Counted from the first letter of the stretch, positions 1 through 9,062 are shown. The stretch: 28,689 bases of DNA from Bacteroidales bacterium UBA5833 (GCA_002433025.1 DJGZ01000091.1:1-28689), one strand, 5' to 3'. Notes: generated by a model from the letters alone, not told the origin. Translations and numbers: made by a program.

Positions 1-188
1 CCGGGTTGGGTGCCCTATCCTTGCCTGGTAGGTTGGCTACGAGTTTTTCAGCATTGCTGACGCAGTTTGACGCAATTGATTTTGGACCGGAAAGATCATG
101 CCGCCAGCATGTTTGCCTATATGCTTATGTAATCCTCAGATAAATTGTAAGCACATGGCTGACGTTAATGTTGATGTAAAACGTCTGA
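1..188. other. Gene-free left edge with a 13-bp direct repeat
   Basis: I see no coding region here. The word GAGTTTTTCAGCA occurs twice, at 41-53 and 187-199. The second copy lies where the reading frame of the broken T9SS fragment opens, so this stretch may be the end of an inserted element that truncated that gene. That is inference: no transposase or complete inverted repeat is visible. Confidence 0.4.
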
Positions 189-380
189 GTTTTTCAGCAG
201 GCCCTAAATAGACAAGTGCATGTTGAGGTCTTCAACCAATTAGGTTTTATTTTAAGCAAATTCACCCTGGAACCTTTACAAGAATACCATTTTGATGCAA
301 CTATTTTGCCTACTGGTTTGTATTTAGTAAGAATTGAATCCGAAAAGCAGCATCAAATTTTAAAACTGATACGCCAATAA
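189..380 (+). pseudogene. C-terminal fragment of a T9SS-secreted protein
   Basis: An open frame without a start runs from just after a TGA at 186-188 to the TAA at 378-380. It translates to a Type IX secretion type A sorting domain, containing VEVFNQLG, EPLQEY, LPTGLYLVRIE and the ending KLIRQ. The intact neighbour at 392 has the same tail (VEIHDQSG, EPLQEY, LPAGLYIAKIE, KLIRQ). A 45-base stretch at 342-386 is identical to 1616-1660. The body and signal peptide of the protein are missing, so this is a decayed or truncated tandem copy. Only 11 bases separate it from the next start codon. It could act as a donor for gene conversion, but is unlikely to make a functional protein. Confidence 0.75.
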
Positions 381-391
381 AAATCACAACT

Positions 392-1654
392 ATGAAAGAT
401 TTCATTTTCTCATTAGCCTTTTCCCTATTATCCATTAATTCTTTTTGCCAGGATTTCTGGGAACCAATCAACAATCCGGGAGTTCATATTTACGATATGA
501 CAGTGGATCCACAGGGCAGGATTTACCTTGCTACTTGGGATGAGAATTTGGGGGGAATATACCGCAGTGATGATAATGGAGAAACCTGGCAACATAAAAA
601 CAATGGTATCCCTTATTTATATACCAGGGCAATAGCATTTTATCGTGACAGTACTTTGTTCACTTCGCTTTTTAGCAAGTTATACAGAACCTCCGATCTC
701 GGAGAAAACTGGCAATTGGTTTACGAACATTTTCCGGAAGCCACTTCTTTTGATGTTATCAGATGCGGGTTTGATAGTATCATACTGGTTGGAGGTGAAA
801 ACTCAAGGGGAATGCTTCGTTCAGTCGATAATGGTGAAACATGGGAAAATGTACTGAATTTGTATAACGATGATTATCAGGAGCATATTACTGATATTGC
901 TTTTGGACCCAATGGCATAATATACGCATGTTCGAGATTTACCAATAGTTGGAGTGACGAACAACCTAAAGTTTACTCGTCAATAGACTATGGAAAAACA
1001 TGGATACCTTTTCTTAATCTCACTACCCCGAGTGCTTATTATTCTTTGGATTTTGATAACAACGGAAGGCTACTTGTTGGTAGCTGGAATGGCATATACC
1101 GTTTTGATTTTGTGCTGAATTCCTGGGAATATATAGCAATCAATTCATCAGTAATGGATTTTCAGGTTGTACCTGACAACCGGATTTTTCTAGCCTGTGA
1201 TCAAAGCGCTGGATTTGGGGGTGTATTGTTATCAGAGGATGGAGGTGATACTTATCCTATTGTGCTGAATAATGGGTTGATTTATAATTCTGCAGGCCAA
1301 TTTGCAGTTGATGCTATTGGAAAACTACTAATGTACCCGCCGGGTTCTTCAATCATTTATAAAAGCCAGGATACAATAATTACTGCATCTCATATAATTA
1401 ATGATTTAGAATTCAGAAATAAACTCTTAGTATGTTATCCTAACCCTTTTAAGAACCACATAATTTTTAAATCAACAATAAATCAATCATCAAAAGTTGA
1501 AATCCACGATCAATCAGGATCTTGCATCTTAACTTTTGAAATGGAACCTCTACAAGAGTATTTGTTTGAAGTGGCAAATCTGCCTGCTGGTTTGTATATT
1601 GCAAAGATTGAATCTGAAAAGCAGCATCAAATTTTAAAACTGATACGCCAATAA
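392..1654 (+). CDS. Secreted Asp-box (BNR/sialidase-like) repeat protein with T9SS sorting domain
   Basis: A 420-residue protein predicted to be exported by Sec and then across the outer membrane by the Type IX system. Residues 1-20 are a signal peptide ending in SFCQ. The body carries Asp-box motifs of the S/T-x-D-x-G-x-T-W type: SDDNGETW near residue 59, SDLGENW near 101, SVDNGETW near 143, SIDYGKTW near 196 and a weaker SEDGGDTY near 281. These blades are typical of sialidase/VPS10-like beta-propellers and usually serve as a structural scaffold; no catalytic residues can be assigned. The last 75 residues (CYPNPF, then PAGLYIAKIE) form a type A sorting domain, so the protein is probably cell-surface attached or released. 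Its 3' end duplicates the fragment just upstream. The substrate is unknown. Confidence 0.85.
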   Translation: MKDFIFSLAFSLLSINSFCQDFWEPINNPGVHIYDMTVDPQGRIYLATWDENLGGIYRSDDNGETWQHKNNGIPYLYTRAIAFYRDSTLFTSLFSKLYRTSDLGENWQLVYEHFPEATSFDVIRCGFDSIILVGGENSRGMLRSVDNGETWENVLNLYNDDYQEHITDIAFGPNGIIYACSRFTNSWSDEQPKVYSSIDYGKTWIPFLNLTTPSAYYSLDFDNNGRLLVGSWNGIYRFDFVLNSWEYIAINSSVMDFQVVPDNRIFLACDQSAGFGGVLLSEDGGDTYPIVLNNGLIYNSAGQFAVDAIGKLLMYPPGSSIIYKSQDTIITASHIINDLEFRNKLLVCYPNPFKNHIIFKSTINQSSKVEIHDQSGSCILTFEMEPLQEYLFEVANLPAGLYIAKIESEKQHQILKLIRQ

Positions 1655-1827
1655 AAATCAAAATTATCCACCACTGCACCATATCCAGAACTGTGATTTT
1701 GGATTTTGGCCCAGATCATTATCGGGATGTAAAATCCTCATATTTTCGCATCATTAAATTGTTTAATTATTCATTCCCGGACGAAGGCGTGACAGGTAAA
1801 AAGTGAAGGTTGATTTGTATTGGAAGT

Positions 1828-2571
1828 TTAATGCTTCCCGTTGCCGTTGATTCCGAAGTATTCGATGGCCTTCATGGCGGCATTCTGTTCGGCGCCTTTA
1901 ATTGAAAAGTCGCGGCCCGATCCGGCAACCTCCTGATCGACCGTAACCTCGACAATGTATTGCTTGTTGTAGCCTGATCCTACCTCCTGTATCACATTGA
2001 ATTCGACCTGTTTCTTGTCTTTTTGCGCCCACTCTATCAGCCGGCTTTTAAAGTTCAGGTCGGTATTGATCAGCTCGTTCAGGTCAAAATGGGTTTTAAT
2101 TACCCTGTTTATCAGCACTTTCCGGGTAAACCGGTAGCCTTTGTCCAGGTACATGGCGCCCACAATGGCTTCGAAGGCATCGCCCCTGATGGAGCGGTAC
2201 ACATTGTTTTTTTCCTGGGTATGGATAATCAGCTGATCGAGCCCGAGGCGGAGCGAAAGTTTGTTGAGCTGGGCGCGGCTCACGATCTTGGAGCGCATTT
2301 CAGTCAGAAACCCTTCATCTTTGTAAGGAAACATCCTGAAGAGGTAATCGGCTACCACTGTGCTGAGCACGGTATCGCCCAGGAATTCGAGTCTTTCGTT
2401 GCTGACCCTGATCCCGTTGTGCAGCTCTTCGGCCTGGGATTTATGGCGGAAAGCAAGTTTGTATAAAAAAATATTTCCGGGATAATACCCGAAAATATTT
2501 TTTATTGCTTCAAAAAAGTGTTTTTCAGCGGAAAAGTAAAACCGCGGTGGTTTTAATTTCAGGAGGAACAC
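1828..2571 (-). CDS. rnc: Ribonuclease III
   Basis: Endonuclease that cleaves double-stranded RNA in rRNA maturation and antisense regulation, acting in the cytoplasm as a dimer. The 247-residue protein has the signature NERLEFLGDTVLS at about 58-70, with metal-binding Glu62 and Asp66. The second acidic pair lies in GDAFEAIVGAMYLDKG (Asp131, Glu134). A double-stranded RNA-binding domain follows at about 175-240 (FKSRLIEWAQK, then KGAEQNAAMKAIEYFG). Length is normal for the family. It starts 3 bases after the fabF stop and is the last gene of the acpP-fabF-rnc operon, an order common in Bacteroidota. Its end faces the converging T9SS gene at 1654 across 173 bases, where I see no clear terminator hairpin. 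Confidence 0.96.
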   Translation of the reverse strand: MFLLKLKPPRFYFSAEKHFFEAIKNIFGYYPGNIFLYKLAFRHKSQAEELHNGIRVSNERLEFLGDTVLSTVVADYLFRMFPYKDEGFLTEMRSKIVSRAQLNKLSLRLGLDQLIIHTQEKNNVYRSIRGDAFEAIVGAMYLDKGYRFTRKVLINRVIKTHFDLNELINTDLNFKSRLIEWAQKDKKQVEFNVIQEVGSGYNKQYIVEVTVDQEVAGSGRDFSIKGAEQNAAMKAIEYFGINGNGKH

Positions 2572-2574
2572 AGC

Positions 2575-3828
2575 TTATTTTACAAATTTCTTGATCAGGA
2601 TAGAGGCATTGTGTCCGCCAAAACCGAAAGTGTTGCTGATGGCGACATTGACGGTTCTGTTTACAGCCTTTCCAAAGGTAAAGTTCAGTGAAGGATCGAT
2701 TTCCGGATCATCGGTAAAATGGTTGATGGTCGGGGGAATGATATTGTTCTGAACGGCCAGTACGGTGGCGATGGCTTCAATGGCTCCGGCGGCTCCCAGC
2801 AGGTGGCCTGTCATTGATTTGGTACTGTTGATGTTGATTTTGGGCGCATGTTCGCCGAATAGCGTAACAATGGCTTTAGCTTCGGCAATATCACCCAGTG
2901 GGGTGGAGGTGCCGTGCGTATTGATATGGTCAACATCGGCGGGGCTGAGTCCGGCTTCTTCCAGCGCGGCTTTCATGGCGCGCATGGCGCCATCGCCTTC
3001 GGGATGGGGGCCTGTCATGTGATAGGCATCGGCGGTAAGACCGCTACCGGCTACCTCGGCGTAAATTTTGGCTCCCCTGGCCAGGGCATGATCCAGTTCT
3101 TCGAGGATCAGGGCTCCGGCGCCTTCTCCGATCACAAAGCCGTCGCGGTCCTTGTCAAACGGACGGGAACCGGTTTTGGGATCATCATTTCTTGTGGAGA
3201 TGGCGTGCATGGCATTGAAACCGCCGACACCGGGCGCATTTACCGCGGCTTCCGATCCGCCGCAGACAAACATATCAGCCTTTCCCCATTTGATGTAACT
3301 GAATGCGTCCACAATGGCGTTGGCCGACGATGCACAGGCTGAAACCGTGGCAAAGTTGGGCCCTTTGAAACCGTGTTTGATGGAAATATGTCCTGCCGTG
3401 ATATCGGCAATCATTTTTGGAATGAAGAACGGGTTAAACCTGGGTGTTCCATCGCCGGTTGCAAAGTTACTGACCTCTTCAAGGAAAGTAACAAGCCCGC
3501 CGATTCCGGAGGCCCAGATTACACCAATACGGTTGAGGTCGAGTTTTTCGGGTATCAGTCCTGCATCGGCAACTGCCTCGTCAGAGCTGACCATACCGTA
3601 CTGGGCATAGGGATCGTACTTGCGAACTTCTTTCCTGTCGAAATAATTCAGGGGATCGAAATTCTTGACTTCGCATGCAAACTGCGTCTTAAACCTGCCT
3701 GCATCGAACCGCGTGATACGGTCAGCGCCGCTTACTCCATTAACCAAGCCATCCCAGTATGCTGGAACAGTATTGCCTAATGGAGTAAGTGCACCTAGTC
3801 CGGTTACTACAACTCGTCTTAACTTCAT
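2575..3828 (-). CDS. fabF: 3-oxoacyl-[acyl-carrier-protein] synthase II
   Basis: Condensing enzyme of type II fatty acid synthesis: it joins malonyl-ACP to a growing acyl-ACP with release of CO2, in the cytoplasm. The 417-residue protein has the full thiolase-fold triad: Cys165 in TVSACASSAN, His305 in NTHGTSTPLGD and His342 in STKSMTGHLLGAAG, with Lys337 in the same motif. The C-terminal glycine-rich NTFGFGGHNAS is also present. Length is standard. It starts 12 bases after acpP, whose product is its substrate carrier, and is followed by rnc after 3 bases, so the three genes are almost certainly co-transcribed. The spacer before the ATG has only a weak ribosome-binding site, as is usual in this phylum. 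Confidence 0.97.
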   Translation of the reverse strand: MKLRRVVVTGLGALTPLGNTVPAYWDGLVNGVSGADRITRFDAGRFKTQFACEVKNFDPLNYFDRKEVRKYDPYAQYGMVSSDEAVADAGLIPEKLDLNRIGVIWASGIGGLVTFLEEVSNFATGDGTPRFNPFFIPKMIADITAGHISIKHGFKGPNFATVSACASSANAIVDAFSYIKWGKADMFVCGGSEAAVNAPGVGGFNAMHAISTRNDDPKTGSRPFDKDRDGFVIGEGAGALILEELDHALARGAKIYAEVAGSGLTADAYHMTGPHPEGDGAMRAMKAALEEAGLSPADVDHINTHGTSTPLGDIAEAKAIVTLFGEHAPKININSTKSMTGHLLGAAGAIEAIATVLAVQNNIIPPTINHFTDDPEIDPSLNFTFGKAVNRTVNVAISNTFGFGGHNASILIKKFVK

Positions 3829-3840
3829 TCAGGAAAATCC

Positions 3841-4077
3841 TTATTTGGTGTTGTTTTCGATGTAAGCAATGGCGTCGCCTACAGTACCGATTTTTTCAGC
3901 CTGATCATCGGGGATGGCAATGTTGAATTCCTTTTCGAATTCCATGATCAGTTCAACGGTATCAAGAGAATCTGCACCTAAATCGTTGGTGAAACTTGCT
4001 TCGGGAGTCACTTCGTTCTCATCAACGCCAAGCTTATCAACGATGATAGCTTTTACTTTTGTTGCAATGTCTGACAT
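3841..4077 (-). CDS. acpP: Acyl carrier protein
   Basis: Small acidic carrier of fatty acyl chains on a phosphopantetheine arm. The protein is 78 residues when begun at MSDIATKVK, with the attachment serine at Ser37 in GADSLDTVEL. I prefer this start over an in-frame ATG ten codons upstream: a strong AGGAGA lies 5-10 bases ahead of it (4082-4087), MSDIA is the family's usual N-terminus, and the extra residues (MQAQTKKGEK) are not ACP-like. It is the first gene of the acpP-fabF-rnc operon and supplies the substrate carrier for FabF. High expression is expected from the unusually good ribosome-binding site. Confidence 0.97.
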   Translation of the reverse strand: MSDIATKVKAIIVDKLGVDENEVTPEASFTNDLGADSLDTVELIMEFEKEFNIAIPDDQAEKIGTVGDAIAYIENNTK

Positions 4078-4081
4078 TTTT

Positions 4082-4087
4082 TCTCCT
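4082..4087 (-). promoter_or_regulatory. Strong ribosome-binding site of acpP
   Basis: On the minus strand this reads AGGAGA inside an A-rich context, four bases before the ATG at 4077. It decides the acpP start, because most other genes in this window lack a recognisable Shine-Dalgarno sequence. Confidence 0.75.
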
Positions 4088-4499
4088 TTTTTGGTTTGAG
4101 CCTGCAAAGAAACAAATTATTCAAATACCAAACAAAAGTTTTGTTTATCAGCAGGCGGTCTGCATTCCGTAAATAGCAGAAAAATAGCAATATAGACATA
4201 TATACGTATGAGTGCTAAATGCCTTATAAATTAGATAAAAAACAGATAATCAGTGTTATAGCATTCCAGCCCCGGATTGCATTAAAATTGGCTTAAATTT
4301 TACCGGTTTCGCGGGTTCGTTTGAACATATTCCGGCTTGTAAAAGGCTAAAAAGTGTTGACAAGAATGGGTTTTTGCGTTACCTTGCACCTGACTAACCG
4401 ATGATTCGATGCTACCTGTTCCGTTGTGACCGGAAAACCTTTAATATCTGATAATTACACAGATTATAAAATATATTACCGCACGCTAAACGCATTTCT
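4088..4499. other. Divergent intergenic region between acpP and the zinc-ribbon block
   Basis: An AT-rich, gene-free stretch separating acpP (minus) from the 4500 gene (plus), so it should carry promoters in both directions. A plausible plus-strand promoter is listed separately. On the minus strand I could not find a clean TAnnTTTG element for acpP. Confidence 0.5.
4356..4386 (+). promoter_or_regulatory. Candidate promoter for the 4500-8312 gene pair
   Basis: GTTG at 4356-4359 is followed after 20 bases by TACCTTG at 4380-4386. This resembles the Bacteroidota pattern of TTG/TTTG at -33 and TAnnTTTG at -7, with an imperfect -7 box. It would leave a leader of about 105 bases. Confidence 0.35.
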
Positions 4500-4706
4500 A
4501 TGACTGAAATTCCGGCTGAATCAACCTATCCGCAGCAACAAAAAAAGAAAAAAAGGGGATGTTGTTCCGGTTGCCTGATTGTAATACTCGTTATTGTCGT
4601 TGCCATTGCCGGCTTATTCGGTTATTACTGGTACAAGAGTATTCCGAAAAAGTCTCCGGTTGAAAAAGAGTACAATTCCATTCCCGGTTATTTTGAAAAT
4701 GAATAA
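4500..4706 (+). CDS. Small single-pass membrane protein
   Basis: A 68-residue protein that I do not recognise. It has a short polar N-terminus (about 15 residues), a basic stretch KKKKRG, three cysteines in GCCSGCL, then one membrane helix at about 26-44 (IVILVIVVAIAGLFGYYWY) and a short polar tail. The basic patch before the helix predicts a cytoplasmic N-terminus. Its stop lies three bases before the ATG of the 1200-residue protein, so the two are probably co-translated and may interact. The ORF is short, but the gene-like composition, coherent hydrophobic helix and tight spacing support it as real. Confidence 0.7.
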   Translation: MTEIPAESTYPQQQKKKKRGCCSGCLIVILVIVVAIAGLFGYYWYKSIPKKSPVEKEYNSIPGYFENE

Positions 4707-4709
4707 GCT

Positions 4710-7700
4710 ATGAAACGGACAATAATCGCAGGATTAATATTACTCGTGGCCCTTACAGGATTTCCGCAGGAATCGTTCAGGTTGCTGGTGGAGCCCGGAA
4801 AACCGCAACTTGCCGGCGACGGTGAGGATTTTACCACCCTGGTGATTTCGGCCCGTAACGGCGAGGGGGAAGTAATTACCAGCATGAGCGGCAAGGTAAG
4901 AATCGGCGTCAGTTCCGGCTTCCCCGATGAAACCGAGGTTAACATGCAATCGGGCGTGGCATTGGTCAAATTTACCAGCCCCATGTTCGGCACGCCGGTG
5001 AAATCATCGCAGCGCATGGTTTATTTTATGTTCCGTTTCATGCAAAAGTTTATGGCCCGTGCTACCGGATCAACGGATTATGCTGCCAATCAGAGACTTG
5101 CCACAGGCATAGCCCTTGAAACTTTCCGCGAAGGACTGAACCCGATCACCCTGATCCCTAAAAAGGAAGGCGACAATTTTGTGTATGTTGTGTGTGAGCT
5201 GAACGGCGTAAAGGGTAAAGCGAAGATTGAAATTACAAAAGCTAGCGACGGCCGGAACGGGAACATTATTCCCGGAGTCTATTACGGTAAGGATATTACG
5301 GGGCAATCGGACTGGGTACTTGATATCAGCCGTGGTGGAGAAGGATATTTTGGTGAGGCCAGTGCAGGTTCGAGCGAACAGGTGGCCATACTTTTTTCCA
5401 ATGAGGATTATTCCGAATTTAACGATGCGATGGGAAAAATGGCAGGAATGACCGGTTTTAAAAAGGCATTCCTGGGACCACCCGCAAGCGAGCAGAAGTA
5501 TTATGAGAATTATGATATCCGCACCAGCGGAATGTCGTCGGCTTATATGCCTATGCCCAACCACGGTGTTTTTGTTTACATACCCCCCATTTTATTTGAA
5601 TATGCCGGTCAGAAAAAAAGCAGTGAGGTAGCCGGAACCAAAGAAGAAGAAGTAAAAACAGAAAAGACAGGCATTGTATTCAGCCAGAATAAAATTGTCG
5701 GCGACGGGCGCAGCAGGACAAAGGCCGTTTTTCATTTCGAAGATGAAAACGGAAGGCCTGTTGAGGGGAAAACCATCTCCTGGTCGGTTCCAGCCGGATT
5801 GAAGGTTATCTCGAAGGAAACGGTAACAAACGCCCAGGGGAATGCAGTGCTGGTACTTGAAGCACCAATCATTAAAGCGACTGATGAAAAAAGGGGAGAA
5901 AACACCGGCGGGCTGATCGATAATTACGATCTGTTTCTGCTGAAGGCCAGTTATCCTTCGCTCAGCGAAAAAACCGAGACCACCCAGGCCTATCTCTCGG
6001 TTTATAAAACCCTTGAGCAGGATATTTATATCCTCAAACCCGGGATGGAAATTCTGCCCTATAAAGTGCTGCTTCCCCAGCTTGAATATTACAATCTGGA
6101 GAGCAGTATTTATGCTTTGCTCCCTGAAAGCTACATGACTGTCCCGAACAAAAAGACACCGGTCAACGATGCGGTGGTATTTCTTGCCAGCCGGAAGTTT
6201 GACAAGGCAGAGTTTCAGAAGATCTATAACCTTTATTTTAAAGAAGACCGGGCATTGTTTATTCAGATGCTCGAGAATGAAAAGGGAGGATTTTCGGCCA
6301 TTACGGAGCCTTCGGGTAAGTTTAAACTGGTGGTCAGGGATTTTGAAGGGAAAAGAAGGCTGTTTTCAGGAGATTATGACCGCACAATGCAGATAGAGCC
6401 ATTGGAAGCGAAAATCGCTGACCTTACCGGCCGCAGGAAGGGCGCGCTTACCGAAGCCCTGGACCTGCTGGCCGGCGGGGATGCCGCTGTTGTTGATGCG
6501 CAGAATGCGGGGGAGCCCCCGGTGGTAACCACCCTCAAGGCGATGGATTTTAAGGCAAATGTCCTGACGAAGTTGCTCGAAATGGAAAACAGCCTCTGTT
6601 CCGGAGGTCACCAGGATGCCATGTACATTGAGGAAAAACTGCATGTGATCGGTATGCTGATGACCAACATCAAAGGATCCGCGAGGTATGTGCGCGACTG
6701 CGCCAAAGTATTCGGTCAGCAAAGCTATGAAGCGCTGAAGTTCCTGATGTTTTACGCCGCCGAAAAGTTTAAATTCAATGAGAAGGTCGGCAACTGGCTG
6801 GGCAATACCGAAACCGGCAAACAGTTGTCGGATGCGGGCGTGCAGGCCACAGGCTATGTTAACCAGCATCTGCTCGGTATGAGTGAGGATGCCGCCAAAC
6901 GCAATATTGCCCAGAATTTTTTATTGGAGGTGATTGCCCAGGTAAAGAAACTGCCGACGGATGAATATTACAAATTGCTGGGCCATGCCGCCAATTATGC
7001 GCTCACCGAAAAGCAGAAGCAGATGATGGATGCTGTGGTGGATGCTGTTGTTTATTACCTACCGTTCCCCGACATGATTGCCGATAAGCTGGTGGCAAAG
7101 TTTTACGCCGGACAGACATCGGAAGTACTGAAGCTTTTAAACCAGGATCCGGCGAAAGTACACGCGGTATACGGACAGTTACAACCGGCCCTGCGCGACC
7201 GTTCCACCGATATCCGCCAGCAATACACGGATGTGGCTGCCTGGAGGCTTAATCTTGATGATTTTAAGGCTTATACGGATCTTTTTGCAGATCTTATAGT
7301 CAAAGGGGCTGTAATTATCTGGGATGTAAAAACACTCAATTTTGCGAATATCCAGAAGCATCTGGAGTACATTGACAAAACCAAAAATGCCCTCAATGCC
7401 GCCTATCATGCTTCAAGCGTTGCCCTTGAATTCTGCAGCTTCCGCAATTTGTGGGCTGAAAGTGACGCCGTGCTGATCTATGCCAATAAATGCATTGAAC
7501 AGGGGTTGATAAATCCGGTGACCCAAAACACCGGTTCAAGCTGGTCGTTGTTTCCTGCCGCGATGGCCGGCAACGGGCAGGAGGCCCTGCTGTTGAAAGG
7601 CGTTTCGGCTTTGAGTGACAAACAACTCAAGCTCAGCAATGGCTCCTTGCCCGTTCAGGCGCTGAACCAGCTGTTACAAGGTTATCCTGAATTCAACCGC

Positions 7701-8312
7701 TGGTTTGAGCAGCATGAGCTGAAACTTCACTGGCTTACGGTGGAGTCGCCTGAAAAGGCAGCCCGCTTATTCAGTTCGGCCGGGGCATACCGGTCGGGAC
7801 TTGAGTCACTGATTATCCTTGCACCGGGAGTTCTTCAAACTCCGGAGGATCCGCTCCTGAAAAGCCGCTGGGAAGAGGTATCGGGAAAGGTGGTGACGAC
7901 CTCGGCCGAAATGATTGCTTCCTCCGGAGAGGCCGCAGCTGTGCTGAAATCCATGGAGGTGAACCCCAGGGTCAATACTTTTGAGGAAAATCCTTCAGCA
8001 GTTCCCCTTAATATCGGAACAGACAAGCGGATGACTTACCTGTTGTTTGCAGCAGGATTTTTGTTGCTGCTATTGGTGTTGCTGCTGTTGATCCGCAGGC
8101 GCCGGAGAAAGAGACAGCCGGTTACCGGTCCGGTGAATGCAACTACCCATGCTGCCCCGGTCATGCCGGCAGCAACTCCACCCGCTACTCCAATGCCGGC
8201 AGGAAGTACGGACATGAAACCTGCTTCTACGCCCAAATTCTGCCCTAAGTGCGGAAATCCGCTTAAACCGGGCGTAAAATTCTGCGGAAAGTGCGGGAAT
8301 CAGTTTTATTAA
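4710..8312 (+). CDS. Large membrane-anchored protein with Ig-like domains and C-terminal zinc ribbon
   Basis: A 1200-residue protein without a recognised function. Residues 1-20 are a signal peptide (LILLVALTGFPQ). Two segments look like bacterial Ig-like (Big/invasin) folds: about 22-95 (EPGKPQLAGDGEDFTTLVIS) and about 321-395 (NKIVGDGRSRTKAVFHFEDE). The middle, about 590-1070, is largely helical with no motif I can name. A membrane helix lies at 1108-1128 (YLLFAAGFLLLLLVLLLLI), followed by RRRRRKR as a stop-transfer signal. After a Pro/Ala/Thr linker, residues 1176-1200 form a zinc ribbon with paired CPKCG and CGKCG knuckles. The expected topology is a large periplasmic part with the ribbon in the cytoplasm. 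It directly follows the 68-residue membrane protein. The same ribbon type recurs in three nearby minus-strand genes. Confidence 0.85.
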   Translation: MKRTIIAGLILLVALTGFPQESFRLLVEPGKPQLAGDGEDFTTLVISARNGEGEVITSMSGKVRIGVSSGFPDETEVNMQSGVALVKFTSPMFGTPVKSSQRMVYFMFRFMQKFMARATGSTDYAANQRLATGIALETFREGLNPITLIPKKEGDNFVYVVCELNGVKGKAKIEITKASDGRNGNIIPGVYYGKDITGQSDWVLDISRGGEGYFGEASAGSSEQVAILFSNEDYSEFNDAMGKMAGMTGFKKAFLGPPASEQKYYENYDIRTSGMSSAYMPMPNHGVFVYIPPILFEYAGQKKSSEVAGTKEEEVKTEKTGIVFSQNKIVGDGRSRTKAVFHFEDENGRPVEGKTISWSVPAGLKVISKETVTNAQGNAVLVLEAPIIKATDEKRGENTGGLIDNYDLFLLKASYPSLSEKTETTQAYLSVYKTLEQDIYILKPGMEILPYKVLLPQLEYYNLESSIYALLPESYMTVPNKKTPVNDAVVFLASRKFDKAEFQKIYNLYFKEDRALFIQMLENEKGGFSAITEPSGKFKLVVRDFEGKRRLFSGDYDRTMQIEPLEAKIADLTGRRKGALTEALDLLAGGDAAVVDAQNAGEPPVVTTLKAMDFKANVLTKLLEMENSLCSGGHQDAMYIEEKLHVIGMLMTNIKGSARYVRDCAKVFGQQSYEALKFLMFYAAEKFKFNEKVGNWLGNTETGKQLSDAGVQATGYVNQHLLGMSEDAAKRNIAQNFLLEVIAQVKKLPTDEYYKLLGHAANYALTEKQKQMMDAVVDAVVYYLPFPDMIADKLVAKFYAGQTSEVLKLLNQDPAKVHAVYGQLQPALRDRSTDIRQQYTDVAAWRLNLDDFKAYTDLFADLIVKGAVIIWDVKTLNFANIQKHLEYIDKTKNALNAAYHASSVALEFCSFRNLWAESDAVLIYANKCIEQGLINPVTQNTGSSWSLFPAAMAGNGQEALLLKGVSALSDKQLKLSNGSLPVQALNQLLQGYPEFNRWFEQHELKLHWLTVESPEKAARLFSSAGAYRSGLESLIILAPGVLQTPEDPLLKSRWEEVSGKVVTTSAEMIASSGEAAAVLKSMEVNPRVNTFEENPSAVPLNIGTDKRMTYLLFAAGFLLLLLVLLLLIRRRRRKRQPVTGPVNATTHAAPVMPAATPPATPMPAGSTDMKPASTPKFCPKCGNPLKPGVKFCGKCGNQFY

Positions 8313-8338
8313 TCTTTATGGACGATCGGTTAATTTTG
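8304..8338 (+). promoter_or_regulatory. Candidate promoter for the 8409 lipoprotein gene
   Basis: TAATTTTG at 8331-8338 is an exact match to the Bacteroidota -7 pattern TAnnTTTG. A T-rich TTTT at 8304-8307 lies 23 bases upstream as a weak -33. The leader would be about 65 bases. It suggests that the lipoprotein gene has its own start of transcription despite lying only 96 bases after the large gene. Confidence 0.45.
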
Positions 8339-8408
8339 AAAGCGTAATGCTTTTAATATCAATAATATGAGATCTTGATTCACTTAACATTAAATTAATT
8401 AGCCTTAC

Positions 8409-9062
8409 ATGAAAAAGCTGTTTGTAATTCTGCTTGGCATCTCAGTCGGCGTTTTCTGCTTATCCTGCGAGAAAATTCTTGACAAGGAAGATGCGAATGA
8501 ACTCAAGGGGGATCTTTCACCCATGGGCGAGGTTGGCGTTATCGTTTCATCCAGTTCCGCTGAAATAGCGGGAGTAAGCGACTTTTCAGCGGTAGTTACC
8601 GAACTGAAGGATGGTGTTTCAACCTATACCGCCTCCGCCAAAGTCACCAACACTTTTATCAAAAACATGGTTTCGGGTTTCCCCGGCGTTACCATCAACG
8701 GCGATGATGTTACCATCACCAACCTGAAGATGCAGCAGACCACCGAAGGCATCAAATGCCTTACGGGCCAGGGTGCCGGCGTGCTGGTAAAGTACGACTC
8801 AAAGGTTGGCGACACCTACCCGGTCGGCAATACCGGAAAAGAAAGAAAGGTGGTCAGCAAAACAGGGGTTGATGACTATCCCTATGGGTTTTTCCTGATC
8901 AAAACCATTCAGGTTGAAACCACCCCGATTGACATGAAGAGCGGCGGGATTCAGAAAATCACCTACATTGCAAACCATAAGTTTGGGATGGTCGGAGTCA
9001 GGGTCGACTTTGACGATGAAACCAGCGTGACTTTTCCGGTTTATTCCAGTGCTGAGAACTGA
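8409..9062 (+). CDS. Predicted lipoprotein of unknown function
   Basis: A 217-residue protein I do not recognise. It begins with a lipoprotein-type signal (MKKLFVILLGISVGVFCLSC), with Cys20 the likely lipidation site; Cys17 also lies nearby. The rest is rich in Val, Thr, Ser and Gly with alternating hydrophobics (GVSDFSAVVTELKDGVSTYT, VTINGDDVTITNLKM), consistent with a beta-rich soluble domain in the periplasm or on the outer membrane. No catalytic motif is visible. It follows the 1200-residue gene after 96 bases on the same strand and precedes a small membrane protein, so it belongs to the plus-strand half of the zinc-ribbon block by position only. Confidence 0.75.
   Translation: MKKLFVILLGISVGVFCLSCEKILDKEDANELKGDLSPMGEVGVIVSSSSAEIAGVSDFSAVVTELKDGVSTYTASAKVTNTFIKNMVSGFPGVTINGDDVTITNLKMQQTTEGIKCLTGQGAGVLVKYDSKVGDTYPVGNTGKERKVVSKTGVDDYPYGFFLIKTIQVETTPIDMKSGGIQKITYIANHKFGMVGVRVDFDDETSVTFPVYSSAEN

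Noticed and set aside
4078..4107. Ten-codon N-terminal extension of acpP
   Set aside because: The strong AGGAGA site and the family's usual N-terminus place the start at 4077.
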